Both the position numbers and the translations under genes were made by a program. Below are positions 35,682 through 44,381 of a stretch of 64,000 bases of DNA, in pieces. Positions within the stretch are counted from its first letter, which is position 1. Every line of letters starts with the position of its first letter. The DNA is from Candidatus Chlorohelix allophototropha (lineage in GTDB: Bacteria; Chloroflexota; Chloroflexia; Chloroheliales; Chloroheliaceae), in NCBI RefSeq assembly GCF_030389965.1, contig NZ_CP128399.1:186001-250000 (forward strand), written 5' to 3'. The notes beneath the pieces are model-generated. The model did no database searches. It saw only the letters and a list, made by a program, of their open reading frames with translations, and was not told the origin of the DNA.

Positions 35682-37379
35682 ATGGCAATAGAACCAAAGA
35701 ATGCTGGAACTGGGTCTTCCGAATCCAGCGGTTTTGGGGGCGCATTGGGGATGAACGGGGCTGAGCAAGTTCTAGTTGAAGAATCATCCGGCTCTGCCCT
35801 AGCAAAACCTCCTTTTTTGCTCACGATTGTATTTGTGGGCGGAATGTCGGTAATGGCAACTGAGATGTGCGCCAGTCGTTTACTTGCTCCCTATTTTGGC
35901 ACTTCACTGCTTATCTGGGCAAATATCATTGGCTTTGTCATTGTTTATCTCGCCATTGGTTATTATCTGGGTGGGCGTTTAGCAGACCGCTTCCCGCGCC
36001 CAGAAGTGCTTTACCAGCTAACTGCTTTTGCGGGTCTAGCAATGGGTTTAATCCCTTTCCTGACGCGCCCCATTCTTGATATTGCTTACGACGCTTTCAG
36101 AAATGTAAACGGTGGGATTTTTTACGGTTCGCTAGTTGGTATCCTGTTGCTGTTTTCTGCTCCGGTGATACTGTTAGGCTGTGTTACCCCTTTTGCAGTT
36201 CATCTGCGCGCCCGAAGTGTGAAAAATACCGGTAAGGCTGCCGGTGGAATCTCTTCATTAAGCACTATTGGAAGTATTCTTGGCACGTTCATTCCGGTAC
36301 TGATAATGATCCCGTTGGTGGGAACTCGCACTACCACGTATACCTTTTCGCTGGTATTGCTGGCTTTCTCAACGGTTGGGTTGTTTTTGCTGCGCTCGCG
36401 CCGAGTGCCTATTTATGCCGGGTTTATGGCGATAATACTGGCGTTAGCGGTTCTGACCATACAGGGTGTTACTCGTCCGGCGGTAAACGGCGAGTTGGTA
36501 TTCGAGAAAGAGTCTGCCGACAATTACATTCAAGTGGTAAAACGCCCGGTTGGCGACGGTACTTACCGCTTTGATTTGGTTCTGAACGAGGGCAGGGCGG
36601 TTCACAGCATATATTATCAAGACCCTAACCGTATTCTTACGGGCGGTCCTTGGGATTACTACATGATTTCGCCTTTCTTTAATAAAGATATTAAAGAAGC
36701 GGATATCAAAAGGTCTATGCTCATTGGTCTTGGCGCGGGTACCGTTTCAAAGCAGTTAACTCGTGCCTATGGCTCAAATATCCAAATTGAGGGAATTGAG
36801 GTTGACCCTGAGATTATTGAGGTAGGGCGCAAGTATTTTGATATGAATGAGCCTAACCTCAAAGCTATTGCCGATGATGGGCGCTATTACCTGATTACCA
36901 GCAAAGAAAAATATGACATTATCGGAATGGATGCCTACAAGCAGCCTTATATTCCCTTCCATCTGACTACTCAGGAATTTTTCAAGCAGGTGCGCGACCA
37001 CCTTACTCCCACGGGAGTAGCAGTGGTAAACGCTGGAGCGCCTGAATACGCAGATGGCAAACGCGATTACCGTTTGGTTGAGGCGCTGGCAAGTACCATG
37101 AAAACGGTCTATCCGAATGTATATCTGGTGAATGTGGATGGTTACTTTAACACTATGGTAATCGGCACTAACCAACCCACTTCTATTGATAATTTCAGAG
37201 AAAATATTACCAAGTATGTTTCTAACGACCTTATCAAAACGGTAGGCACTACTGCGTTGGAAAAAGGTAATATCCGCGAGTGGAATAAAGCAGATGCTTT
37301 TTTCACGGATGACCTTGCGCCGGTTGAGCGCGTGATTGATACGATTATCCTAGATTATGCGCTGGGCGGAGGTAAGTAA
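35682..37379 (+). CDS. Fused multi-helix membrane protein / spermidine-synthase-like aminopropyltransferase domain
   Basis: The 565 residues have seven to eight hydrophobic helices (about 45-265) followed by a Rossmann-type spermidine-synthase-like domain (about 270-560). That domain has LIGLGAGTV (347-355), GIEVDPEIIEVG (371-382), ADDGRYYL (397-404) and MDAYKQPYIPFHLTT (416-430), where D417 is at the expected catalytic position. This fused form is widespread, but polyamine synthesis by it is not established for most members. The ATG at 35682 has GGAGA 11 bases upstream; a TTG at 35664 lacks a ribosome site. It heads a three-gene operon. Confidence 0.9.
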   Translation: MAIEPKNAGTGSSESSGFGGALGMNGAEQVLVEESSGSALAKPPFLLTIVFVGGMSVMATEMCASRLLAPYFGTSLLIWANIIGFVIVYLAIGYYLGGRLADRFPRPEVLYQLTAFAGLAMGLIPFLTRPILDIAYDAFRNVNGGIFYGSLVGILLLFSAPVILLGCVTPFAVHLRARSVKNTGKAAGGISSLSTIGSILGTFIPVLIMIPLVGTRTTTYTFSLVLLAFSTVGLFLLRSRRVPIYAGFMAIILALAVLTIQGVTRPAVNGELVFEKESADNYIQVVKRPVGDGTYRFDLVLNEGRAVHSIYYQDPNRILTGGPWDYYMISPFFNKDIKEADIKRSMLIGLGAGTVSKQLTRAYGSNIQIEGIEVDPEIIEVGRKYFDMNEPNLKAIADDGRYYLITSKEKYDIIGMDAYKQPYIPFHLTTQEFFKQVRDHLTPTGVAVVNAGAPEYADGKRDYRLVEALASTMKTVYPNVYLVNVDGYFNTMVIGTNQPTSIDNFRENITKYVSNDLIKTVGTTALEKGNIREWNKADAFFTDDLAPVERVIDTIILDYALGGGK

Positions 37380-37384
37380 GCAGT

Positions 37385-38038
37385 ATGAGTGCAGTTAGCC
37401 TTGAAAGAGAACCCGCTAAAGTTCCAGCAATGCGCGTCCCGTTGCTGCTTACAATTGTATTTGTATGTGGCATGTCGGTAATGGCGATACAGATGTGCGC
37501 CAGCCGATTAATTGCCCCTTTCTTCGGCACTTCCTTGATTATTTGGGCAAATTTAATCGGTTTTACCATGATATTTCTGGCAGCAGGCTATTATCTGGGT
37601 GGTCGCATTGCCGACAAATACCCTCAACCTGCGGTATTGTATCGGCTTATTGCGATAGCCGCTGTTTTTACCGCCTTAATACCTGCCCTTTCTTCACCGC
37701 TTATGGATGTGGTGGGTAGCACATTTAAAAGCGCAAACGGTGGAATGTTCTTCGGGTCGCTTTTCAGCATATTGCTCTTGTTTGCAATACCATTGGTGTT
37801 GTTAGGTTGTGTATCACCCTTTGCGGTAAGATTACGGGTAGCGCAGATCGGCTCTGCCGGTAAAACCGCCGGAGGGATTTCTTCATTAAACACGCTGGGG
37901 AGTATCATCGGCACATTTATACCGGTGCTGTTACTGATTCCCTCTATCGGTACACGCCTTACCCTGTATATTTTCGCCTTTGCCTTGCTGGCTTTCTCGC
38001 TGGTGGGGTTGTATTTAGCGCAAAAGAACTGGAAGTAA
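37385..38038 (+). CDS. Membrane-domain paralogue of the upstream gene lacking the synthase domain
   Basis: The 217 residues align end-to-end with residues about 40-240 of the preceding protein (LLTIVFVCGMSVMA, MCASRLIAPFFGTSL, IWANLIGF, GYYLGGRIADKYP, LLGCVSPFAVRLR, GKTAGGISSLNTLGSIIGTFIPVL). It stops right after the membrane part, and no synthase-like sequence follows in any frame, so the C-terminal domain was lost or never present. The start ATG is six bases after the neighbour's stop behind GGAGG. It is a tandem duplication; the products could form a heteromeric membrane complex. Confidence 0.88.
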   Translation: MSAVSLEREPAKVPAMRVPLLLTIVFVCGMSVMAIQMCASRLIAPFFGTSLIIWANLIGFTMIFLAAGYYLGGRIADKYPQPAVLYRLIAIAAVFTALIPALSSPLMDVVGSTFKSANGGMFFGSLFSILLLFAIPLVLLGCVSPFAVRLRVAQIGSAGKTAGGISSLNTLGSIIGTFIPVLLLIPSIGTRLTLYIFAFALLAFSLVGLYLAQKNWK

Positions 38039-38099
38039 AGCTTATTTGAATGCGGTAGCGGCAAAGTAAACTGGAACTATCTCAATAAGGAGAAAATTC

Positions 38100-38498
38100 G
38101 TGAGAATCAAAATTAAACGGCGTGTACGTACCAGTAGCTCAGAGCAATGGGCGCTGTTCGATGCCGATGTGATGGATGAGAATGAGCAACCCACTAATAT
38201 CGGTAAAGCGGACGTTCACTATGACCCGGAAATGGTATTCGTAACCATGTTGCTGTGGTCAGAGTTTACCGAAACTTTGGACGAAACTACTGTGCAGCAG
38301 GTTATTGATGAGATTATGGATGAAATAACCGAGCCGGTGGGAGCCGCAGCCGATTTTAGCCTTGACTTTTTCACTCCTAGCCTCAAAGATTACAAATTCC
38401 AGACCAGCCTTGAAGATGAGGAAGAATGGGATGAGGCTGAAGAAGAGGAAGAAGACGAAGAACCGCATGAGCGGAATGGCAAGAATCCCTGGAATTAG
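38100..38498 (+). CDS. Hypothetical protein with highly acidic C-terminal tail
   Basis: The 132 residues begin at a GTG with AAGGAG eight bases upstream. The N-terminus is basic (RIKIKRRVR). A central mixed alpha/beta region includes WALFDADV and a TLDETTVQQVIDEIMDEI helix. The last 35 residues are mostly Glu and Asp. I do not recognise a family. Spacing of 61 bases to the preceding gene suggests it is part of the same operon. Confidence 0.78.
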   Translation: MRIKIKRRVRTSSSEQWALFDADVMDENEQPTNIGKADVHYDPEMVFVTMLLWSEFTETLDETTVQQVIDEIMDEITEPVGAAADFSLDFFTPSLKDYKFQTSLEDEEEWDEAEEEEEDEEPHERNGKNPWN

Positions 38499-38606
38499 TA
38501 AAATTTAACAGAATCCGCTCTAACATTTCACCTGCAGGGTTAGCATCTTTGGGCTTCTCAAGGGTATAATTATATTTCTAATTAATACTGTTGATAGGCA
38601 AAAAAA

Positions 38607-40409
38607 ATGCTAACCTCTAAAATCGCATACTCGGATAACCATGACGATCCAGCGACTGCTGCTTGCGCACCTTGCGTGGCAGAAGCAGTTTTACCTGAAA
38701 TAAGGTCATCCGAATCTGAAACCCTCGCGGATAGTCTTTCTCAAAAGTATCCTCGAACTGTAGCCGCCCTTCGCCAAATTGAGGGCGGTCTTCAGCACCT
38801 TACATATATCACTGCTATTGAAGAACGCTGGAAAAAAATAGCCAGAGGCGAAATGCCCCAAGAAGGGGAGGTGCTGCATTACGTACCTTCTGAAGCCGAC
38901 CTACCACCTTCAACTGAACAATATGATTTGGTATATTGCGGTGGTGTGCTAGGTTTGTTTAGCGCTGCGGTAATGGCACGTAAAGGCTTTCGTGTACTGG
39001 TTTTTGATCAGCGGCGCGTAGGTACTAGCCATCGCGAGTGGAATATCAGCGATGAAGAACTGGAGAAATTTGTTGAAGCCGGGTTGTTTACCCGTGAAGA
39101 ACTTGAGCAAGCGGTATCTTCTCGCTACAAACGCGGGGTTATACGCTTTTATAACAAGGATATCGGCGTAAAACCGGCAGAATTGTGGCTTGATCGGGTT
39201 TTGGAAGTTGCTATAGACCTTGGCACTTTGTTGGAAATGGCAAGGCGCAAATTTGAAGAGGCGGGCGGAGTCATTCGTGATTTTCGTTCCTTTAAAAAGG
39301 TCTATGTTACTGAGCAGGGTAAAGTGCGCTCGGTGGTGGAGGTACAAAACCAAGCGGGGGAACTTGAATACTATAAAGCACGTCTGACGGTTAATGCGCT
39401 CGGTTCGATTTCACCTCTTTCGCTTGTACTTCAAAACGGAAAACCTTTTCAGGGGATTTGCCCTACTGTTGGTTCAACCGCTATTAACTTTAAAACTGGC
39501 AAAGGTGAAAAAGAAGTTGACCCTGAAATTGGCGATGTGCTTCTGACGGTGGCGCATGCCCAATCCGGGCGACAATTGATATGGGAAGGTTTTCCCGGCA
39601 GAAATGGCGAAATGACGGTCTATGTTTTTTACTATGATACCGTTTCGCCCGATAAAGCCGCAGCACAAAGCCTGCTCGACCTTTTCGAGCGTTATTTTGA
39701 GCTTCTAAGCACTTACAAAGAACCGGGCGAAGGATTCGCGCATATAAAGCCGGTTTATGGTTTTATTCCGGCGCGACACTTTCAGCATAAGGTGGAAAGC
39801 GCTAGCAAACGCGGGATAATCTCGGTGGGGGATGCTACTTCGCCACAATCCGCTCTTACTTTTTGTGGCTTTGGTTCGCAGGTCAGAAATTTACCGCGTC
39901 TAACTCGCTTGCTCGAACGTGCGTTGCAAGAGGAACTGCTTGAGGAAAAGGACTTGCGCAGAATTGGCGCACATCAGACTAATATCAGCGAACTCTGGGT
40001 ATTTAGCCGTTTTATGCAGCCCTACAAGGCTGATGAACGTCCTGAAGATGTAAACCGGATTATGAATGTTTTTTGCGACAACTTGAACCGTCTTGGTCCT
40101 GCCTTGACCAGACGCTTTTTTCAGGATAAAGTTCTATGGAGCGATTATAACCGGATTACTTTTGGTACTGCGATTCGCTACCCTAAAGTTTACCCGCTTA
40201 CCTTTGAAAACATCGGGATGCAGGGGGTATGGTATTGGGTAGTGGATTATATACGATTGAGCAGAGAAGCCATTTTGTGCGGGCTTTACCGCAAAGTGGG
40301 GCAGAAACGACAGGCTAAATTGCTCAACTGGTTGGAAAACCGCAATAAGTCGTTGGCGTTGGCGCTTTCGGCACGGCATGAAGAATGGCAAGCCAGTGGC
40401 TGGTTATAG
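38607..40409 (+). CDS. cruA: CruA-type lycopene cyclase (FAD-dependent)
   Basis: A 600-residue protein matching the CruA family, which cyclises lycopene to gamma- or beta-carotene in green sulfur bacteria and cyanobacteria. It has a dinucleotide-binding fold at 106-135 (YDLVYCGGVLGLFSAAVMARKG), the family-typical HREWNIS (142-148), and the later LTVNALGSISPLS and ISVGDATSPQSALTFCGFGSQ blocks. The length is normal for CruA. The cyclase should work at the membrane with FAD as a redox-neutral cofactor. No other carotenoid gene is in the window. The next gene begins 38 bases downstream and may form an operon. CruP-like paralogues are an alternative, but the HREWNIS block favours CruA. Confidence 0.85.
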   Translation: MLTSKIAYSDNHDDPATAACAPCVAEAVLPEIRSSESETLADSLSQKYPRTVAALRQIEGGLQHLTYITAIEERWKKIARGEMPQEGEVLHYVPSEADLPPSTEQYDLVYCGGVLGLFSAAVMARKGFRVLVFDQRRVGTSHREWNISDEELEKFVEAGLFTREELEQAVSSRYKRGVIRFYNKDIGVKPAELWLDRVLEVAIDLGTLLEMARRKFEEAGGVIRDFRSFKKVYVTEQGKVRSVVEVQNQAGELEYYKARLTVNALGSISPLSLVLQNGKPFQGICPTVGSTAINFKTGKGEKEVDPEIGDVLLTVAHAQSGRQLIWEGFPGRNGEMTVYVFYYDTVSPDKAAAQSLLDLFERYFELLSTYKEPGEGFAHIKPVYGFIPARHFQHKVESASKRGIISVGDATSPQSALTFCGFGSQVRNLPRLTRLLERALQEELLEEKDLRRIGAHQTNISELWVFSRFMQPYKADERPEDVNRIMNVFCDNLNRLGPALTRRFFQDKVLWSDYNRITFGTAIRYPKVYPLTFENIGMQGVWYWVVDYIRLSREAILCGLYRKVGQKRQAKLLNWLENRNKSLALALSARHEEWQASGWL

Positions 40410-40447
40410 CAGTTCTGGTGGTTTTTAATTAGGAGATAACTGGTTAA

Positions 40448-41008
40448 ATGCAGAAAATTGATTTATCAAAACTGGTCTTAAAGGGCGAGGTTAAAAAGAA
40501 TTATTCGATTAATGCCAACGCCGATTTGATATACGAATACCTCAGCGATATTCGTATTCTATTGAAACATGTACCCAATGTTACCAAGGTTCAGCTTCGC
40601 CCGAACAGCGGGAGAGCACGGCTCTACTTCAACTTTAACATACTGGCAGTTTCAATTGATGCGGTGGTAGATATTGACCCTGTGTTTAATCAGGAAACTC
40701 GCAATATCCAGTTTACCAATCCAGAAACCCCTTTTGCGCCCATACCCAGTGGTTTTGTAACAGGTACTTTTGTGGCTGATATGAGCGTTACCGCGAAGGA
40801 TGAGGGCAATTCTCGCATTACCAGTCAGTTAACGCTTGGCTTCGATTCGAAGCAAGTGGATATGATTTCGATGTTCTCGAAAAGCTTTATTCAGTCTCAA
40901 GGTCCCGGTCTGCTTAAGGATTATATGGAACGGCTAAGCCTTGAGTATGTTAACCGTCTAGCTGACCATTTTTCGGTGTGGCAGCGCGAACGCAAAAAGG
41001 CGGTCTAA
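40448..41008 (+). CDS. SRPBCC/DUF1997-like protein
   Basis: The 186 residues have the alternating strand and C-terminal-helix pattern of the START/SRPBCC lipid-binding fold: an N-terminal KNYSINANADLIYEYLSDIRILLKHVPNV stretch, four or five beta strands (RARLYFNFNILAVSIDAVVDID, ITSQLTLGF) and a long final helix (LLKDYMERLSLEYVNRLADHFS). It could bind a hydrophobic ligand such as a carotenoid or fatty acid, but that rests on fold and on the position after cruA. DUF1997 proteins of cyanobacteria and plants are the closest family I can suggest; this is tentative. AGGAGATAAC precedes the ATG. Confidence 0.7.
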   Translation: MQKIDLSKLVLKGEVKKNYSINANADLIYEYLSDIRILLKHVPNVTKVQLRPNSGRARLYFNFNILAVSIDAVVDIDPVFNQETRNIQFTNPETPFAPIPSGFVTGTFVADMSVTAKDEGNSRITSQLTLGFDSKQVDMISMFSKSFIQSQGPGLLKDYMERLSLEYVNRLADHFSVWQRERKKAV

Positions 41009-41029
41009 AAACCTACTTTCGAAGTCATT

Positions 41030-41059
41030 ACCCTTATCCGTTATGGATAAGGGTTTTTT
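41030..41059 (+). terminator. Intrinsic terminator after the cruA region
   Basis: A perfect 10-bp stem ACCCTTATCC/GGATAAGGGT (41030-41039 and 41045-41054) with a 5-base loop is followed by six Ts. Confidence 0.95.
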
Positions 41060-41093
41060 ATTTACCCCTTATTTACTTTATCGGCAAAACCCA

Positions 41094-41122
41094 TTGACTG
41101 CCTGTTTATTACGTGCTATTAT
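41094..41122 (+). promoter_or_regulatory. Promoter of the gntR gene
   Basis: TTGACT (41094-41099), an exact 17-base spacer and TATTAT (41117-41122) form a near-consensus sigma-70 promoter. Transcription would start near 41129, just before the operator. Confidence 0.8.
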
Positions 41123-41133
41123 CTATTCATATG

Positions 41134-41148
41134 ATTTGTCTGACAAAT
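41134..41148. promoter_or_regulatory. Probable GntR/FadR-type operator (autoregulation)
   Basis: ATTTGTC-T-GACAAAT is a perfect 15-base palindrome whose core TTGTCTGACAA fits the FadR-subfamily consensus TNGTNNNACNA exactly. It begins about five bases after the predicted transcription start, so binding should repress. Confidence 0.75.
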
Positions 41149-41263
41149 ACCCATTTTGCATCAATCACTAATAATTCAAACATCGCGCTACTGGTTTTAC
41201 TTTTATGTTCTTTAACAAAGGGGCTTATACCCCTCTAGTTGTACCGGAAAGGGCGATACCCGA

Positions 41264-42049
41264 TTGAGTAACGATTTTGCTTTGCCCAATTATTACACCA
41301 TGCAAGTAAATGGTTCTACACCGAAAGAAGAACACAAGAAGCGTACTAAGTTACAATTTGAGACCCTTAAAGTGCCGCGTGCCAGCGAACTGGTAGCAGA
41401 AAAATTGCGTTCAATCATTCTATCTGGGGTTGTCGTTGAAGGTCAGAATTTGCCGCCGGAAAAAGACCTAGTTTCCCAATTAGGGGTAAGCCGTGCCACT
41501 CTACGCGAAGCTTTGCGGATGCTAGAAACCGAAGGGTTAATCAGCACCAAAACCGGTCCCAAAGGTGGTGCAACGGTGCGTAGACCCGGTTCGGCAAATC
41601 TCACCCGTTCGTTGGCATTGCTATTACAATTGGAAGAAACTCCCTTCCAAATGTTACTTGAAACACGCCGAATGCTGCAACCGATTTGCGCCGAATTGGC
41701 AGCGCAGAGAATCTCCTCTGATGAATTGCAAGGCTTGCAAATGGCTCTGGAGATGATGCGGCACAATCTTGATGACATCCCGAATTACCTTGAAGCCCAG
41801 TTACGCTTTCATCTTGGTATAATCTCAGCCGCCCATAATGATGTACTCAGGCTTTACACCACTTCAGTTGGTGAAATAATTACCGCTCAAACTGCCCGGA
41901 TTGGTTTGAGTGAGGCAGAACGCCGTACCGGTTTGAAAGCTGCGGAAAGTATTCTGGCAGCAATTGAGGCACATGACGGCGCACTTGCGGCACGGCGGGT
42001 TGAAGCCCATCTGCGGGCTTTTGAAACAATTCTACATAGGGAAAAATAA
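41264..42049 (+). CDS. FadR-subfamily GntR transcriptional regulator
   Basis: The 261 residues comprise a winged-helix DNA-binding domain (about 38-108, with LPPEKDLVSQLGVSRATLREALRMLETEGLI) and an all-helical FCD ligand domain (about 125-255). The DNA-recognition residues are intact, and the operator upstream fits the subfamily. FCD proteins bind acyl-CoA or small organic acids, and the following genes are for fatty-acid metabolism, so a fatty-acid regulator is a reasonable inference. The start is a TTG at 41264 behind GGAAAGGG; the later ATG at 41300 has no ribosome site. A long 5' leader (about 135 bases) precedes it. Confidence 0.9.
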   Translation: MSNDFALPNYYTMQVNGSTPKEEHKKRTKLQFETLKVPRASELVAEKLRSIILSGVVVEGQNLPPEKDLVSQLGVSRATLREALRMLETEGLISTKTGPKGGATVRRPGSANLTRSLALLLQLEETPFQMLLETRRMLQPICAELAAQRISSDELQGLQMALEMMRHNLDDIPNYLEAQLRFHLGIISAAHNDVLRLYTTSVGEIITAQTARIGLSEAERRTGLKAAESILAAIEAHDGALAARRVEAHLRAFETILHREK

Positions 42050-42098
42050 GTATGCTCGTATTGAAAGCTTGCAAAATTTTAACCCTAGTTTTGTATTA

Positions 42099-42113
42099 GT
42101 AGTTGTGAACTAC
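42099..42113. promoter_or_regulatory. Palindrome upstream of the desaturase gene
   Basis: GTAGTT-GTG-AACTAC is a perfect inverted repeat (6-base arms) about 34 bases before the GTG start. It does not fit the GntR consensus, so another regulator could bind. No clear promoter was found between gntR and this gene. Confidence 0.4.
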
Positions 42114-42146
42114 CAACAGGGTAGTAAGTAGTAAGGAGACCTTGAA

Positions 42147-42971
42147 GTGGTTTTTTCAGGTTTGTATGATAAGTTAGAACGCGCCCGGTGGAATATGAAT
42201 GATATTCCACTTGACCAGATAGATAAAAGTAAAGTTGACGCTGAAATGCTGCATGATGTCAAGCACGTTTGCCTGACTGAACTCGGCTCAATTCCCGCCA
42301 CTCGCATGTTTATGCGTGATTTTGCCGATGATATGGATTTTCAGCGTTTCATTAATGTATGGAGTTTTGAAGAAGGTAAACACAGCCTTATTCTGGAACG
42401 CTGGTTGAATGCGAACGGGGTTGAGCTTGAACCTGAGCAAGTGCAAAAGATTAACCTTGAATTTGAGCCTGCTCCGTGGATTGAGACTTTGACGATGCAC
42501 TTTTTGGGCGAACAGCGTTTAGGTATGTGGTATTCCTCTTTTGCGGGGATTGGCAAGAACGCTGCCGAAAAGTTTTTGCAAGAGCCGGTATTGCGCAAAA
42601 TTTTTACCCAGTTGTCGGCGGACGAATGGCGACATGCCGGTTGCTATTTTGTTTATCTCAAGAATACCGTTGCAAAAACTCCTGAATATCTGCAAAACAT
42701 CGCCCGCATGATGCTGTGGATGTTGCGTAGCAAATATCGCCATCCCACCAATATCACCGATCCTTCAGTGGTTGACCAGTTGGAAGACCCTAACTATTTC
42801 AGACATATGGTTGATCGCTACACTACTTCAGTGGGAGAGAAGGCGATGGAAAAGCGCGTTTTGAGCAGCTTTTCAATACTTACCGGAATACAAATTGAAA
42901 CACAGAAGGATGTTATAAAATTTCTGCGCAATAAATTTGGTCAGAAATCCTTGGAGGAAGTACCTTCCTAA
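42147..42971 (+). CDS. Acyl-ACP desaturase-like diiron protein
   Basis: The 274-residue ferritin-like helical protein carries the diiron ligands of the soluble acyl-[acyl-carrier-protein] desaturases: E45, E76-x-x-H79 (FEEGKH), E122 and E160-x-x-H163 (DEWRH). It should introduce a double bond into an acyl-ACP or acyl-CoA using O2 and reduced ferredoxin. The protein is shorter than plant stearoyl-ACP desaturases (about 360 residues) and lacks an obvious transit region, as in bacterial relatives. The GTG start at 42147 has AAGGAG eight bases upstream. It follows the GntR regulator by 97 bases and precedes an acyl-CoA dehydrogenase, which supports a lipid role. Confidence 0.88.
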   Translation: MVFSGLYDKLERARWNMNDIPLDQIDKSKVDAEMLHDVKHVCLTELGSIPATRMFMRDFADDMDFQRFINVWSFEEGKHSLILERWLNANGVELEPEQVQKINLEFEPAPWIETLTMHFLGEQRLGMWYSSFAGIGKNAAEKFLQEPVLRKIFTQLSADEWRHAGCYFVYLKNTVAKTPEYLQNIARMMLWMLRSKYRHPTNITDPSVVDQLEDPNYFRHMVDRYTTSVGEKAMEKRVLSSFSILTGIQIETQKDVIKFLRNKFGQKSLEEVPS

Positions 42972-43127
42972 CAAGCTAACCGGGGTAATGGCTGACATAG
43001 GTTTGCGGCTTCGCTTGTAAATAAAGCGTAAACTTGTGTATTTACCGAGTCTCAAAGCCTCGACTTTTTCTCAGCGATGAAAAATGTAGGTAGCAACGGC
43101 GCTACAAATGTTGAAAGGTGGTAATAA

Positions 43128-44282
43128 ATGGATTTTAATTTGCCAGAAGAACTGATTGAATTAAAGAAAAGCGTGCGGGAGTTCGTAGGAAACGAACTTT
43201 TACCGATCCAGCAACAGGTTGAGAAAGAAGATAAAATTCCAGATGAGGTGCTAAAGAAAATGGCATCCCTGGGATATTTCGGCTTTCCTTTCCCAGAAAA
43301 ATACGGTGGCGTAGAGATTGGCTATTTGGGCTATTGCCTTGCATTGGAAGAACTAGGGCGTGCTAATGCTGCTTATAGCAATATAATCGGCGCACATACC
43401 AGCATAGGTTCTAGCAGCATTTATTACGGTGGGAATGAAGCTCAAAAACAAAAATATCTGATACCACTGGCGGAAGGCAAAAAGTTGGCAGCCTTCGGTT
43501 TGACCGAACCCGGCGCTGGCAGCGATGCCGCCGGTATTCGCACTACCGCCTACAAGAAGGGCGACCATTATTATATAAACGGTCAGAAAATCTGGATTAC
43601 CAACGGACCTTATGCCGATGTAGTGGTGGTATATGCCTCAACTGATAAGACCCTTGGTCCCAAAGGTGTCAGCGCCTTTATCGTAGAGAAAAACTTCCCC
43701 GGCTTTGTGGTGGGCAAAACCGACGAAAAGATGGGCTTGAAGGGTAGTCATACCTGTACCCTTTATTTTGAGGATTGCGAAGTGCCGGAGGAAAACCGCA
43801 TAGGTCCTGAAGGTACAGGCTTTTACACCGCCATGAAAACTCTGGACGGTGGGCGCATTACTCTGGCGGCTGGTGCAGTAGGGGCGGCACAGGCGTTGCT
43901 CGATTTGTCGGTTAAACATGCAACCGAGCGTGTCCAATTTGGCAAACCTATCGGTGCAAATCAGGCAATTCAATGGATGCTGGCAGATATGGAAGTAGAA
44001 ATACATGCAGCACGACTTATGACTTACCATGCGGCGTGGAAACTGGATAACGGGCAGCGGGTGAGCCATGAGGCGGCAATGGTCAAGGTGTATGCCAGTG
44101 AAATGGCAAATCGTGTAGCAGACAAAGCCTTGCAAATTCATGGCGGTTTGGGCTACATGCAAGAATATTCGATTGAGCGTGCCTATCGCGATGCTCGTAT
44201 TTTGCGCATCTATGAAGGCACCAGCGAAGTGCAGCGTATGATTATCGCGGAGGACTTGCTAAAAGCAGTTCGGAAGGATTAA
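43128..44282 (+). CDS. Acyl-CoA dehydrogenase
   Basis: The 384 residues have the complete acyl-CoA dehydrogenase fold: an N-terminal helical domain, the FAD-contact segment FGLTEPGAGSDAAGIRTTA and IWITNGPYADVVVVYA, the GADE-like DGGRITLAAGAVG helix, and the catalytic glutamate E363 in RIYEGTSEVQRM. The residue is at the position used by short-chain and medium-chain enzymes. It oxidises an acyl-CoA with electron transfer flavoprotein as acceptor, in beta-oxidation or branched-chain amino-acid breakdown. Electron-transfer flavoprotein genes are not in the window. A strong terminator follows. Confidence 0.95.
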   Translation: MDFNLPEELIELKKSVREFVGNELLPIQQQVEKEDKIPDEVLKKMASLGYFGFPFPEKYGGVEIGYLGYCLALEELGRANAAYSNIIGAHTSIGSSSIYYGGNEAQKQKYLIPLAEGKKLAAFGLTEPGAGSDAAGIRTTAYKKGDHYYINGQKIWITNGPYADVVVVYASTDKTLGPKGVSAFIVEKNFPGFVVGKTDEKMGLKGSHTCTLYFEDCEVPEENRIGPEGTGFYTAMKTLDGGRITLAAGAVGAAQALLDLSVKHATERVQFGKPIGANQAIQWMLADMEVEIHAARLMTYHAAWKLDNGQRVSHEAAMVKVYASEMANRVADKALQIHGGLGYMQEYSIERAYRDARILRIYEGTSEVQRMIIAEDLLKAVRKD

Positions 44283-44297
44283 ACTCTAGTATAGCTG

Positions 44298-44330
44298 AAA
44301 AGGGCAGGATAGTTGCTTGCCTGCCCTTTT
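44298..44330 (+). terminator. Intrinsic terminator after the acyl-CoA dehydrogenase gene
   Basis: AAAAGGGCAGG (44298-44308) pairs perfectly with CCTGCCCTTTT (44320-44330), with a T-rich tail. Confidence 0.93.
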
Positions 44331-44381
44331 TATGTGCTAGCCTATCAGCCATAGTCTGCCGTTACACAGAAAGACCGGAAA

